Shown here one piece after another: positions 55,752-64,000 of a stretch of DNA of 64,000 nt. How positions within the stretch are numbered: position 1 is the stretch's first letter; each line of letters begins with the position of its first letter. Where the stretch lies: positions 1 to 64,000 of the forward strand of contig JAAEYW010000013.1 of assembly GCA_018223185.1 (NCBI GenBank). The letters are read 5' to 3'. The position numbers and the translations under genes were made by a program. This stretch comes from Oceanospirillales bacterium (GTDB lineage: Bacteria > Pseudomonadota > Gammaproteobacteria > Pseudomonadales > Balneatricaceae). The notes beneath the pieces were generated by a model. It saw only the letters and a program-made list of their open reading frames with translations, was not told where the DNA came from and searched no databases.

Positions 55752-56734
55752 ACTCTCAGCTCCCGCTTACGCCGGGTTAACAACAACAGAAAAAACGGCC
55801 CGCCCACCAGCGCAGTGACAATGCCCACCGGCAGCTCTGCAGGACTTACCAGCAGCCGCGAAACAATATCGGCAACGGTCAGCAGCACAGCGCCAAGCAG
55901 ACCCGACAGAGGCAGAAGGCGGCGGTTATCGGGACCGGTTAATAAGCGTACCAGATGGGGCACCACCAAACCGACAAAACCGATAATGCCGGTCAGCGCC
56001 ACAACCGCTCCGACACCCAGAGCGATCAACAGAATCATGACTCGTTTACAACGCACTACATCCAGCCCCAGCAAACCGGCCTGCTGTTCTCCCAGCAATA
56101 GTATGTTGAGCTTTTGCCCATAGCGGGGCAGCATCCATAACACCGGCACTGCCGCTATCAGCAGCACCAGCAGATCCTGCCAGCGACTATGACTAAGGCT
56201 GCCCAGTAACCAGAAACTCAGCTGCCGCAACTGCTGATCCGCCGCGAGGTATTTCAGCCCGCCAAGACCGGCCAGGGCAATCGCATTGATGGCGATACCA
56301 CACAGCAGCATATTGGTGACCGAAACCCCCTGAAGAGTGACCGACAGCCGGGCCACCAGCAAAGTCGTCAGCACACCGCCGGTGAACGCCGCCAGTGGCA
56401 GCATCAGCCCCCCCAGCAGATAGACTGAACTGCCAAGCAACACCATCATCACACCGGCACTGAGCGCCGCTCCGGCGGAGATACCGATCAGACCAGGATC
56501 AGCCAGAGGATTACGAAACAGCGATTGCGCGGCGGCTCCGGTGATTGCTAACAGGGCTCCGGCCAGAAGCGTCAGTAACAGCCGCGGCAGCCGCAACTGC
56601 CAGAACACCTGACTGGCAACAGAATCATCAAACACCCCCTTCAGATCCAGGGTCACCGGACCGGTAGAAAGTGAAAAGAACACTGATAACACCAATGAAA
56701 ACCATAATACAATCAATACATTGCGGTGACTCAT
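55745..56734 (-). CDS. hmuU: Haem/iron ABC transporter permease (FecCD family)
   Basis: A 329-aa FecCD/BtuC-type permease with about ten helices. Typical segments are LRLPRLLLTLLAGALLAITGAAAQSLFRNPLADPGLIG and GIIGFVGLVVPHLVRLLTGPDNR, spread near residues 48-85 and 240-265. The start overlaps the tonB stop (ATGA), so uptake permease and energy transducer are co-translated. No periplasmic binding-protein gene (hmuT) is next to it. Confidence 0.88.
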   Translation of the reverse strand: MSHRNVLIVLWFSLVLSVFFSLSTGPVTLDLKGVFDDSVASQVFWQLRLPRLLLTLLAGALLAITGAAAQSLFRNPLADPGLIGISAGAALSAGVMMVLLGSSVYLLGGLMLPLAAFTGGVLTTLLVARLSVTLQGVSVTNMLLCGIAINAIALAGLGGLKYLAADQQLRQLSFWLLGSLSHSRWQDLLVLLIAAVPVLWMLPRYGQKLNILLLGEQQAGLLGLDVVRCKRVMILLIALGVGAVVALTGIIGFVGLVVPHLVRLLTGPDNRRLLPLSGLLGAVLLTVADIVSRLLVSPAELPVGIVTALVGGPFFLLLLTRRKRELRVC

Positions 56735-57549
56735 CAGTGTTTCTCCAGAACAAAATCAACCGGCACCCGGACAAAGGATGCCACCGCAAACCCATTCTGC
56801 TTAGCCGGAACAAACTGCCAGTGCTGCACCGCATCCCGGGCCGCCTGATCGAGCAAAGCAGACCCAGAACTGTGCTCTATCTTTAAGCCCTCGACAGAAC
56901 CGTCCCGGCCAATCTCAACCCGCAACACCACCTGCCCCTCAATCCCACGCTTCCGGGCCAGCCGTGGATACCGGGGGGACTCGGGCGGGCTCATAAATTC
57001 CGGGTTGGACTGATACAGTGGAGCGCTTTGTCGTGAATCCGGTGCAGACTGACTCTCCGTCACTGCGAACACCTCAGGTGTCTCAGGCCGTGCCGGAATA
57101 TCGGCCTGTGACAGGTTTTTTCGCGCTCTGATCTCAGGTATCGATTCAGCGACAGGATCAAGTGCTGCAGCGGGTGAGCTTGAGGCGGGGGCGGGCTCAG
57201 TCTTCCGGTCAGATCCAGCCACAGCAGCGACCGGCACAGAGCGATCGCGGAGCAATTCTGATGGTATGTCTGGCTGTTTTGCAGCAGACCCAGCTAACGG
57301 TTTATCGGTCTGCTCAGCTATTGCTGCAGTGGCAACCGGTTGCACTATATCACTGCGGTCATTATCGCCACTGTCGTTGTCAGCCCGGGATGCAGTAACG
57401 GTCACTTTCAACTCCTGCCCGCCTAAACGAGCCTGTTGCTGTGAATCAAACCAGCCACTATCGATCAGAGTCAGATGAACAGCTCCCGATACAAACAGGG
57501 TAATAATAAAAACACGCAACTCTATCAGAGTCGCCAACAGGCTGTTCAC
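56734..57549 (-). CDS. tonB: TonB energy transducer
   Basis: A 271-aa TonB protein: one N-terminal helix (FIITLFVSGAVHLTLI), a long Ala/Pro/Asp-rich periplasmic linker, and a C-terminal TonB domain from about residue 185 (YPRLARKRGIEGQVVLRVEIGRDG; ALLDQAARDAVQHWQFVPA). It passes inner-membrane energy to outer-membrane haem or iron receptors. The start is GTG at 57549. It heads the tonB-hmuU-hmuV unit. A Fur-like sequence lies 52 bp upstream. Confidence 0.9.
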   Translation of the reverse strand: MNSLLATLIELRVFIITLFVSGAVHLTLIDSGWFDSQQQARLGGQELKVTVTASRADNDSGDNDRSDIVQPVATAAIAEQTDKPLAGSAAKQPDIPSELLRDRSVPVAAVAGSDRKTEPAPASSSPAAALDPVAESIPEIRARKNLSQADIPARPETPEVFAVTESQSAPDSRQSAPLYQSNPEFMSPPESPRYPRLARKRGIEGQVVLRVEIGRDGSVEGLKIEHSSGSALLDQAARDAVQHWQFVPAKQNGFAVASFVRVPVDFVLEKH

Positions 57550-57582
57550 AAATTCAGATCACCCACTTGTTTAGAGGTATAA

Positions 57583-57618
57583 TTGACAACAAAAGTTGGC
57601 GATTATAATAACAATATC
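57583..57618. promoter_or_regulatory. Promoter elements and Fur-like sequence between tonB and the Rieske gene
   Basis: On the plus strand TTGACA (57583-57588) and TATAAT (57604-57609) are both perfect, but the spacer is 15 bp. The A+T-rich GATTATAATAACAATATC at 57601-57618 looks like a degenerate Fur box (three GATAAT-like hexamers). Fur control of tonB-hmuUV would be expected; the match alone is weak. Confidence 0.4.
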
Positions 57619-57666
57619 AGCACAACTGTCTGATATTTTCTCATCGGAAGATTAAACGGATTCACT

Positions 57667-57993
57667 ATGGCGACGGTTACACCTTTATTCCACATCAGCG
57701 AACTGACTGAAAACAGCGCAAAAGGGCTGGAACTGAATCAGCGCAAACTGTTTGCGGTCAGCCGTCAGGGACAGGTTTACCTGTATGAAAACCGCTGTCC
57801 TCATAAAGGTATTCCACTGGAATGGCTGCCAGATACGTTTCTCGACACGGAAAAACAGTATATTCAGTGTTCAACCCATGGCGCCCTGTTCACTATCCAT
57901 CAGGGACTCTGTATTGCAGGCCCCTGCTCCGGGGCCAGTCTGACATCAGTCGCCTGTGAAATCATTGATGGTCAGGTCTGTATCCGCGAATAG
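57667..57993 (+). CDS. Rieske [2Fe-2S] ferredoxin-like protein
   Basis: A 108-aa single-domain Rieske protein with the two cluster motifs CPHKGIP (near residue 41) and CSTHGALF (near 70), giving the Cys-His/Cys-His ligands. It lacks a signal peptide or partner domain, so it is a soluble electron carrier, related to NirD-like ferredoxins. Its redox partner is unknown. It converges on sfsA with only 3 bp between stops. Confidence 0.9.
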   Translation: MATVTPLFHISELTENSAKGLELNQRKLFAVSRQGQVYLYENRCPHKGIPLEWLPDTFLDTEKQYIQCSTHGALFTIHQGLCIAGPCSGASLTSVACEIIDGQVCIRE

Positions 57994-57996
57994 CTA

Positions 57997-58701
57997 TCAG
58001 AGGCAGACCGGCAGCGGATGGCTGATAGTCACCTGTTGCGGTGTAATGGTGGCGCCATAGGCATAGACCTCAACACCGGCAGCAGCGGCCTGGCGCAATA
58101 ACTGGCCATAGTCAGGATCGATATGATCGGCCGGATGCACCTGTTCAATACCGGTATGAGGCACACAAAACATCAGCACCGCCCGATACCCCGAAGTGAC
58201 CATCAGCATCAGTTCCCGCAGATGCTTGGCTCCCCGGGTGGTTACCGCATCGGGAAACGTCCCGATACCACTCTGTTCCAGCAGAGTGACATTCTTTATT
58301 TCCACATAACAAGGTGGCCGCTGAGCATCCTCAAGATACAGATCGATACGACTGTTCTCATCGCCATACTTCACCTCCTGACGAATTGAAGAGTAGCCTT
58401 GCAATTCAGTGATGACGCCGGTTTCGATCCCTTCACGAATCAGTGCATTCGCCCGGCCGGTATTGATACAGGCCCAGAAACGTTCTTCAACCTGCACCAG
58501 CTCCCAGCCAAACGGATATTTACGTTTCAGATTTCCGGTATCCTGAATCCAGACTTCACTGCCCGGATCAGCACAGTTCTTCATAGAACCGGTGTTGGGG
58601 CAGTGCACTGTCAGCTGGCGTCCATTGTCCAGTTCAATATCCGCCAGAAAGCGTTTGTAGCGTTTGATCAGCCGGCCTGACTGCATATTCTCCAGTTGCA
58701 T
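57997..58701 (-). CDS. sfsA: SfsA, DNA/RNA nuclease family protein
   Basis: A 234-aa protein of the SfsA family. The active-site region RIDLYLEDAQRPPCYVEIKNVTLL has the PD-(D/E)xK nuclease arrangement. FPDAVTTRGAKHLREL and CPNTGSMKNCADPGSEVWI are family signatures. Originally linked to sugar-fermentation stimulation in E. coli; the physiological role is not settled. It overlaps the aminotransferase stop (ATGA). dksA follows farther on, as in many gammaproteobacteria. Confidence 0.95.
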   Translation of the reverse strand: MQLENMQSGRLIKRYKRFLADIELDNGRQLTVHCPNTGSMKNCADPGSEVWIQDTGNLKRKYPFGWELVQVEERFWACINTGRANALIREGIETGVITELQGYSSIRQEVKYGDENSRIDLYLEDAQRPPCYVEIKNVTLLEQSGIGTFPDAVTTRGAKHLRELMLMVTSGYRAVLMFCVPHTGIEQVHPADHIDPDYGQLLRQAAAAGVEVYAYGATITPQQVTISHPLPVCL

Positions 58702-59861
58702 CAGCGGAGTCTTCTCCGCAGTCGCTCAAGTGCTTTTTCGATCTGCGTCACACTGGTGGTATAGGAGAAACGGATATAACGATTCGCCCGGTATTCACCA
58801 AAATCGATACCCGGGGTTACGGCAACCTTATCCTGATCCAGCAGATCCCAGCAGAAGTCGAAGGTATTATCGGTAAAACGGGAGGCGTCAGCGTAGACAT
58901 AAAACGCTCCTTCCGGCATCAGGGGAATCTCAAAGCCAAGCTCCCGCAACCCATTAACCAGCAGATCCCGACGCTCCCGGAACGCTTCCCGGCGTTGCTC
59001 AAGAATATCAATGGTTTCTGGACGAAATGCCGCCAGAGCAGCGTATTGCGCAATAGTCGGCGGCGAGATAAACAAATTCTGCGCCAGCCGCTCAATATCC
59101 GCCACAGCAGCTTCCGGCACGATGGTCCAGCCCAGCCGCCAGCCGGTCATACCGAAATACTTTGAGAAACTGTTCAGGACAAAGGCATCCTGGTCCACCG
59201 ATAACACAGAGGTCGCATCAAAGCCGTAGGTCAGACCGTGATAAAGTTCATCCACGACCAGATGGCCGCCTTTGCTTTTCACCGTCTGGGAGATCAGTTC
59301 CAGCTGTTCTCTGTGCACCACACTGCCGGTCGGGTTAGCCGGAGAGGCCAGCAGGACACCCGCAGTATTGCTATTCCAGTTCTGTTCAATCAGCTCTGGC
59401 GTTAACTGATAGTTATCAGCCACGCCAACCGGAACCAGCTGTCCCCGGGCCTCCAGCAAACGCAGGAATCGTGGATTACAGGGGTAGCCGGGGTCTGCCA
59501 TCATAAAGGTCTGACCCGGATTAGCCAGAGTTGCAAACACCATCAGCAACGCGCCTGAGGCGCCTGCTGTCACAATCACCCGCTCCGCCGGAATATTCAG
59601 GCCATAGCGCTGCTGATAAAACGCCGCTATCGCCTCACGCAGGGGGGGAATTCCAGCCGCGGGAGTGTACTGAGTATGACCTTCACGAATCGCAGCAATT
59701 CCGGCTTCAGCAATAGGCGCCGGGGTTGCAAAATCAGGCTCCCCGGCACACATATGCACTACATCATGCCCCTGAGCATCCAGCTCTTTAGCTCGTTTGA
59801 GCAGATCCATTACTTTAAAGGACTCGATATCAGCGACCCGATCCGACCAGTGATTTATCAC
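58701..59861 (-). CDS. Class I/II PLP-dependent aminotransferase
   Basis: A 386-aa fold-type I aminotransferase. The PLP lysine is in VLNSFSKYFGMTGWRLGW near residue 235 and the substrate arginine in NRYIRFSYTTS near 368. The substrate cannot be read off; aspartate, alanine or aromatic types are possible. The start is GTG at 59861 with GGGGAG upstream. Coupled to sfsA. Confidence 0.9.
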   Translation of the reverse strand: MINHWSDRVADIESFKVMDLLKRAKELDAQGHDVVHMCAGEPDFATPAPIAEAGIAAIREGHTQYTPAAGIPPLREAIAAFYQQRYGLNIPAERVIVTAGASGALLMVFATLANPGQTFMMADPGYPCNPRFLRLLEARGQLVPVGVADNYQLTPELIEQNWNSNTAGVLLASPANPTGSVVHREQLELISQTVKSKGGHLVVDELYHGLTYGFDATSVLSVDQDAFVLNSFSKYFGMTGWRLGWTIVPEAAVADIERLAQNLFISPPTIAQYAALAAFRPETIDILEQRREAFRERRDLLVNGLRELGFEIPLMPEGAFYVYADASRFTDNTFDFCWDLLDQDKVAVTPGIDFGEYRANRYIRFSYTTSVTQIEKALERLRRRLR

Positions 59862-60234
59862 AGGTGACTCCCCTGTTGACCAATTTTGAATGGTCAGGAT
59901 TATACATTACTCATAGCCCGAAAGAAGGACTCCTCTGCCGCGCACCACAACTGAAACCGCTGAGTGATTGCTATAAAACAGTCAATCGCTGCTATAGTTG
60001 TTGTTGGGCCGCTTTCGATGGTTCAGTGCTGCACAACAGTCTGAAAAAATTAAAAAATGTGTCCGTTGCAGATGATTTACAGTTTTTTGATCTTGGGGCT
60101 GGTGAAAACCCAAAGGTTCTGGTAACTTCAGCTCCCTTCTGATGGCTGGTTTAAGCACTTTCAGCATCATGACCGTTGGTAGAAGCGTTCGGGTACCGTA
60201 GCCCGACCTGTTTAGAGAGAAGCGAGGCAGAACT
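59862..60234. other. Intergenic region before dksA
   Basis: No gene supported in 373 bp; the open frame 59864-60142 lacks an SD and family. A -10-like TATAGT lies at 59992-59997 without a good -35 at normal distance. The region should hold the dksA promoter. Confidence 0.5.
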
Positions 60235-60663
60235 ATGCCGAATCAAGAAACACAGTTCACACACTTTGTGCCTTATCCTATTAAGGATGGCGAAGAGTAC
60301 ATGAACGAAGCTCAAAAAGATCATTTCCGCCAAATTCTGAACGCCTGGAAACAGGAGCTGATGGAAGAGGTAGACCGTACCGTTAACCATTTGCAGGAAG
60401 AAGCAACCAACTTTGCTGATCCCAGCGATCGGGCCAGCCAGGAAGAAGAATTCAGCCTGGAACTGCGCACCCGGGACCGGGAACGTAAACTGATTAACAA
60501 GATATCTAAGGCGATGGACAGCATCGACGAAGATGATTATGGCTACTGCGCAGCCTGTGGTGTAGAGATCGGTGTTCGGCGTCTCGAAGCACGTCCGACA
60601 GCAACGCTCTGCATTGACTGCAAAACACTGGCTGAAATCAAAGAGAAACAGCTCGGCATCTGA
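60235..60663 (+). CDS. dksA: DksA, RNA polymerase-binding transcription factor
   Basis: Works with ppGpp at the RNA polymerase secondary channel. The 142-aa protein has the coiled coil with [22 protein letters not shown] (the DxxDxA tip near residue 63) and the zinc finger CAACG...CIDC (near 107-128). Complete. It is followed by a strong terminator just before gluQ. Confidence 0.97.
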   Translation: MPNQETQFTHFVPYPIKDGEEYMNEAQKDHFRQILNAWKQELMEEVDRTVNHLQEEATNFADPSDRASQEEEFSLELRTRDRERKLINKISKAMDSIDEDDYGYCAACGVEIGVRRLEARPTATLCIDCKTLAEIKEKQLGI

Positions 60664-60670
60664 TCTGTTC

Positions 60671-60696
60671 GCGGCTGACCCACGTCAGCCGCTTTT
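60671..60696 (+). terminator. Terminator between dksA and gluQ
   Basis: GCGGCTGAC (60671-60679), loop CCAC, GTCAGCCGC (60684-60692), TTTT. It lies directly before the gluQ ATG at 60700, where an SD would be expected. A terminator at this place controls gluQ in Shigella (known). Confidence 0.9.
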
Positions 60697-60699
60697 GCA

Positions 60700-61575
60700 A
60701 TGGTCTATACCGGTCGTTTCGCCCCCTCACCCACTGGCCCGCTCCATTTCGGCTCTCTTCTTGCCGCAGTTGCCAGCTATCTCGACGCCCGCGCACACCA
60801 AGGTCGCTGGCTGCTACGTATTGAAGATCTTGATCCTCCCCGCGAAGCTGAAGGGGCTACAGACAATATTGTCAGAACACTTGAACAGTTTGGACTGCAC
60901 TGGGACGGCGAAGTGATTCGTCAAAGTGATCGGCACGCTATCTACAACGATATTCTGTTACAACTGACCAGTAACGGAGCGGCCTATCGATGCAGCTGTT
61001 CCCGACAACAGATACATAAACGCAGTAACAGTTCGCTCTATGACCGCTATTGTCGCCGTCATCCGCCAACGGCCAAAACACGTTGCGCCATTCGCATTCG
61101 CTGCGACCGGGATTACCCGTTTGATGACCTGATTCAGGGGTACCAGCAATTCAGTGATCAGCCGGAAGATTTTGTTATCTTCCGCAGAGATCGTTTTTTC
61201 GCCTACCAGCTGGCCGTCACCATTGATGATGAGGCACAACAGATCAGCCACATTGTCCGCGGCTCAGATCTTCTCGACTCAACCCCGAAACAGATACACC
61301 TGCAGCAACAGCTGGGTTATCGTCAACCCGTGTACGCGCACATTCCTGTTGCAACCAACAAACGGGGACAAAAACTCAGCAAACAAACTCTGGCCCCTGC
61401 GCTGGATGAGCACAAAGCCCTACAACTGATCATCCGCGCACTGGATTTTCTTGGTCAGCAACCTGTAGCAGAATTAACCGACGGCACCATTGAAGAGTGT
61501 CTTTCCTGGGCAACGGCCCACTGGGATATCGCAGCTATCCCGAAGCAAACAGGTATCATTCTGGAGGAAAGCTGA
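60700..61575 (+). CDS. gluQ: Glutamyl-Q tRNA(Asp) synthetase
   Basis: Attaches glutamate to queuosine at the wobble position of tRNA-Asp. The 291-aa protein is a short GluRS-like enzyme without the anticodon-binding domain: GRFAPSPTGPLHFGSLLAA at the start, RIEDLDPPRE, zinc-type cysteines in YRCSCSRQQI..YDRYCRRH, and KRGQKLSKQTLAP as the KMSKS-type loop. The start follows the dksA terminator; no SD is visible. Confidence 0.95.
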   Translation: MVYTGRFAPSPTGPLHFGSLLAAVASYLDARAHQGRWLLRIEDLDPPREAEGATDNIVRTLEQFGLHWDGEVIRQSDRHAIYNDILLQLTSNGAAYRCSCSRQQIHKRSNSSLYDRYCRRHPPTAKTRCAIRIRCDRDYPFDDLIQGYQQFSDQPEDFVIFRRDRFFAYQLAVTIDDEAQQISHIVRGSDLLDSTPKQIHLQQQLGYRQPVYAHIPVATNKRGQKLSKQTLAPALDEHKALQLIIRALDFLGQQPVAELTDGTIEECLSWATAHWDIAAIPKQTGIILEES

Positions 61576-61751
61576 TGCATTTTTACCGCGTCCTGATCGT
61601 ACTGGTCATGGGTGGATATCTGTTGTCACCTCTTCTTGATCAGTGGTGGCCCGATTCTGCAACCCCCTGGTACAGACCTTATATCATCTGGGCTGCGCTT
61701 ATTCTGATTGTAGCCATACTGGAATGGAGACGGCGTAGCGATGAATTTTAA
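61575..61751 (+). CDS. Small membrane protein between gluQ and cbrA
   Basis: A 58-aa protein with two membrane helices (about residues 4-22 and 34-52) ending in a charged tail. It begins in the gluQ stop (ATGA) with GGAGGAAAG upstream and overlaps cbrA by 11 nt, so all three are coupled. A small ORF is known at this place in Pseudomonas cbrA loci. A regulatory role for the CbrA membrane part is a guess. Confidence 0.7.
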   Translation: MHFYRVLIVLVMGGYLLSPLLDQWWPDSATPWYRPYIIWAALILIVAILEWRRRSDEF

Positions 61752-64000
61752 TCTGATCGAGCTGCTGCTGATCGCCATTGCCTATCTGGCTGCACTGTTT
61801 GGTACCGCTTACATCACTGAACGGGGCTGGATTGCGAAGCGCATCATCTATCATCCGGTCACATACGTACTGTCACTGGGGGTATTCACCAGCGTCTGGA
61901 CCTTTTACGGCACATTCGCGATCGCCAAAGAGTCCGGATATAGTTTTCTGGCATCCTATCTCGGCGCTTCAGCTGCCTTCTTTCTGGCACCGGTTATACT
62001 GATCCCTATTCTGCGCATTACCAGAACCTATCAGTTAAGCTCACTGGCCGACCTGTTCGCATTCCGCTTTCGCTCAGCCACTGCCGGGGCACTTACGGCA
62101 CTCTTTTCACTGATTGCAATTCTGCCACTGATCTCAATTCAGATTCAGGCGGTGTCAGATTCACTGCATATCCTTAACCAGGATTTTTCTTCAGACCAGA
62201 TCGCAGTCGGTTTCTGCACACTGATCGCCCTGTTTTCAATTCTGGCGGGAGCCCGCAACCCGTCTTTGCGATACAACCGCACCGGCCTGATTGTAGCAAT
62301 GGCAACGGGATCACTGATAAAACTGTTCGCCCTTGTCACCATTTCGCTATACGCGCTGTTCAATGTAATGGGCGGCCCGGACGGACTGGAACTCTGGCTT
62401 CAGCAACATCCTGAGCAACTGGCAGTATTCGACACTCAGCTGGACAGTGATATGTGGCGCACCATGCTGCTGGGGTTTTTCTCAGCCATTATTGTGATGC
62501 CTCACACTTTTCATATGATGTTTACCGAAAACACCTCATCTAACAGTCTGCATAAAGCCAGTTGGGGTGTGCCACTTTACCTCCTGATACTGGCGCTGAC
62601 GGTGCCTCCTATTCTCTGGGCCGGCATCCGGCTGGGGGTTGCCGATCAGCCGGCCTTCCTGATTCTCAATCTGGGGATAAAACTAGAATCCAATTTTCTC
62701 ACAACACTGGCCTTCATCGGCGGACTTACCGCTGCCAGCGGTATCATCATTGTGGCCACTATATCGATCGCCTCAATGCTGCAGAATCACCTTATTCTGC
62801 CGCTGGTGCCACCACTGTCGACACAAAAACTATATTCCCGGCTGCTGTGGCTAAGACGGATACTCATTATCATTATGATGCTGGGGAGCTATCTGTTCTA
62901 CACGGAGGTCGGTCTTAACTATAATATCCACTGGCTGGGCACCCTGGCATTTATTGCTTTTATGCAGTTTCTGCCGGGCATTCTCGCTACGCTGTTCTGG
63001 CCCGGGGCCAACCGTACAGGCTTCAGCCTCGGATTAATTGTTGGTATGAGCACCTGGATTTTCCCGATGATCATTGCCTTGCTGAATGGAACTATCAGCG
63101 ATGAAACGTCAATTATGTATCATCAGAACTGGCATCACGTTGCGATCTACGCACTCACAGCAAACATTATCGTGTTTCTGCTGGCCTCCATTCTGACACG
63201 AAGTTCACCGGAAGAGATCGCCAGCGCCAGCGCCTGCCTGCATAACAGCCTGCAACGTCCGGTCGGACCTCAGCTTAACATCAGTCACAGCGATGAACTG
63301 GTGACCTTACTCAGTTCACGTCTCGGCAGAACAACCGCTGAAAAGGAGGTTGAACTGGCCCTGCAGGAACTGAACCTGCCCAGCGGCGAGTTGAATGCTA
63401 TCGATCTTATACGCCTGCGAACCCTGATTGAAAGCCGGCTTAGCGCGATGTTTGGGCCCGTTGAGGCCAGCACCCTGTTAAATGGACAGGTACGCAAGGA
63501 TACACTGGATCAATACCGCACCCGGGACATTCATCTGCTGGAAGGGCAACTGGAAAACTATCAGACCCGGCTCAGCGGTCTGGCTGCCGAACTGGATAAT
63601 CTGCGCCGTCACCACCGGATGACACTGCAACGCTTACCGGTCGGTGCCTGCTCACTGGACGAAAAGGGGCAGATCATTTTCTGGAACGAGGAGATGGAGC
63701 ACTTTACAGGCTTGCAGACCTCTTTCGTTTTAACCAAAAAACTGATCAGCCTGCCCGCGCCCTGGGGCGAGCTGTTGGATGATTTTTCAACCCAGGAACA
63801 AAACCACCTGCTCTCTCATCACTTGCTGATAAACGGAGAGAACTGCTGGCTTAGCCTGCACAAAGCCAGCCTGGCTGAAAACTCAGAGTCGATGGTGATC
63901 CTGCTGGAGAATGAAACCGAAAACCAGATTCTGGTGAACCGCCTGTCTCACAACGAACGACTGGCTTCGATTGGCCGCTTTGCTGCCGGGGTGGCACACG
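61741..64000 (+). CDS. cbrA: CbrA-type sensor histidine kinase with SLC5-like transporter domain (cut by window end)
   Basis: At least 753 codons are visible. The N-terminal about 490 residues form a sodium/solute symporter-like domain with around thirteen helices (YVLSLGVFTSVWTFYGTFAIA; MPHTFHMMFTEN). A linker with PAS-like part (QRLPVGACSLDEKGQIIFWNEEME near 630-650) follows, and the last residues are the start of the histidine-kinase H box, NERLASIGRFAAGVAH, cut by the window edge. CbrAB controls carbon/nitrogen balance in Pseudomonas. The ATG at 61741 overlaps the preceding gene. Confidence 0.92.
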   Translation, partial: MNFNLIELLLIAIAYLAALFGTAYITERGWIAKRIIYHPVTYVLSLGVFTSVWTFYGTFAIAKESGYSFLASYLGASAAFFLAPVILIPILRITRTYQLSSLADLFAFRFRSATAGALTALFSLIAILPLISIQIQAVSDSLHILNQDFSSDQIAVGFCTLIALFSILAGARNPSLRYNRTGLIVAMATGSLIKLFALVTISLYALFNVMGGPDGLELWLQQHPEQLAVFDTQLDSDMWRTMLLGFFSAIIVMPHTFHMMFTENTSSNSLHKASWGVPLYLLILALTVPPILWAGIRLGVADQPAFLILNLGIKLESNFLTTLAFIGGLTAASGIIIVATISIASMLQNHLILPLVPPLSTQKLYSRLLWLRRILIIIMMLGSYLFYTEVGLNYNIHWLGTLAFIAFMQFLPGILATLFWPGANRTGFSLGLIVGMSTWIFPMIIALLNGTISDETSIMYHQNWHHVAIYALTANIIVFLLASILTRSSPEEIASASACLHNSLQRPVGPQLNISHSDELVTLLSSRLGRTTAEKEVELALQELNLPSGELNAIDLIRLRTLIESRLSAMFGPVEASTLLNGQVRKDTLDQYRTRDIHLLEGQLENYQTRLSGLAAELDNLRRHHRMTLQRLPVGACSLDEKGQIIFWNEEMEHFTGLQTSFVLTKKLISLPAPWGELLDDFSTQEQNHLLSHHLLINGENCWLSLHKASLAENSESMVILLENETENQILVNRLSHNERLASIGRFAAGVAH

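Noticed and set aside
59864-60142. 92-aa frame before dksA
   Set aside because: No SD and no family; overlaps the expected promoter region.

Overview
The window reads as chromosomal DNA of a marine gammaproteobacterium of the Oceanospirillales type (Amphritea, Neptunomonas or Marinobacterium-like). This is inferred from gene content and Pseudomonas-like gene order: a ctaC-ctaD-ctaG-ctaE-SURF1-ctaA-ctaB oxidase cluster, a tyrS-mepM-anmK...erpA-argC block, dksA-gluQ-cbrA, and a norCB denitrification cluster with a DNR regulator. No rRNA, tRNA, CRISPR array, prophage or insertion sequence could be recognised. Almost all of the window is ordinary core chromosome; the accessory parts are a type VI effector-like module and a nitric-oxide module.

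Layout. 1-8.7 kb: a REP-like inverted repeat around a terminator, a Yip1-like membrane protein, then the aa3 cytochrome c oxidase operon with its haem A/O and copper assembly genes (all minus), plus one small plus-strand twin-TM gene. 8.9-16.8 kb: msrPQ with a small third gene, pssA, a glutamine amidotransferase, a UbiM-like hydroxylase divergent from ilvY, a DMT exporter with a thioesterase, and phnN. 16.9-20.3 kb: ilvIH preceded by a long structured leader holding a 47-codon ORF, and an unknown divergent gene. 20.5-26.2 kb: a VasX-like pore-forming type VI effector with downstream membrane proteins (one intact, one decayed paralogue, one unrelated), flanked by terminators; this is the most likely place for new toxin/immunity biology. 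26.3-30.5 kb: tyrS, mepM, anmK.

30.5-33.5 kb: a nitric-oxide detoxification module (HHE hemerythrin, hmp, a 52-aa ORF, nsrR) and a divergent 66-aa membrane protein. Both transcription units start from overlapping promoters covered by a perfect 37-bp palindrome with an NsrR-type core and a second, imperfect copy. 33.5-42 kb: erpA, argC, a CLC chloride transporter, thiE, hemL, three membrane proteins and a cold-shock gene. 42.2-50.1 kb: norC-norB-polyferredoxin-norE-norF-norQ-norD-dnr with a perfect DNR/FNR-type box upstream of norC, and a divergent membrane protein. 50.2-57.5 kb: a TPR lipoprotein, mrcB, a kinase/ATPase fusion, and tonB-hmuUV without hmuT. 57.6-64 kb: a Rieske protein, sfsA, an aminotransferase, dksA, gluQ, a 58-aa protein and the start of cbrA, which runs off the end.

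Functionally the window joins two NO responses: respiratory reduction of NO (Nor, controlled by DNR) and oxidative detoxification (Hmp, controlled by NsrR). No nitrite or nitrate reductase genes are present here. Starts were moved from the longest ORF whenever a Shine-Dalgarno sequence, operon overlap, promoter or family length argued for it.
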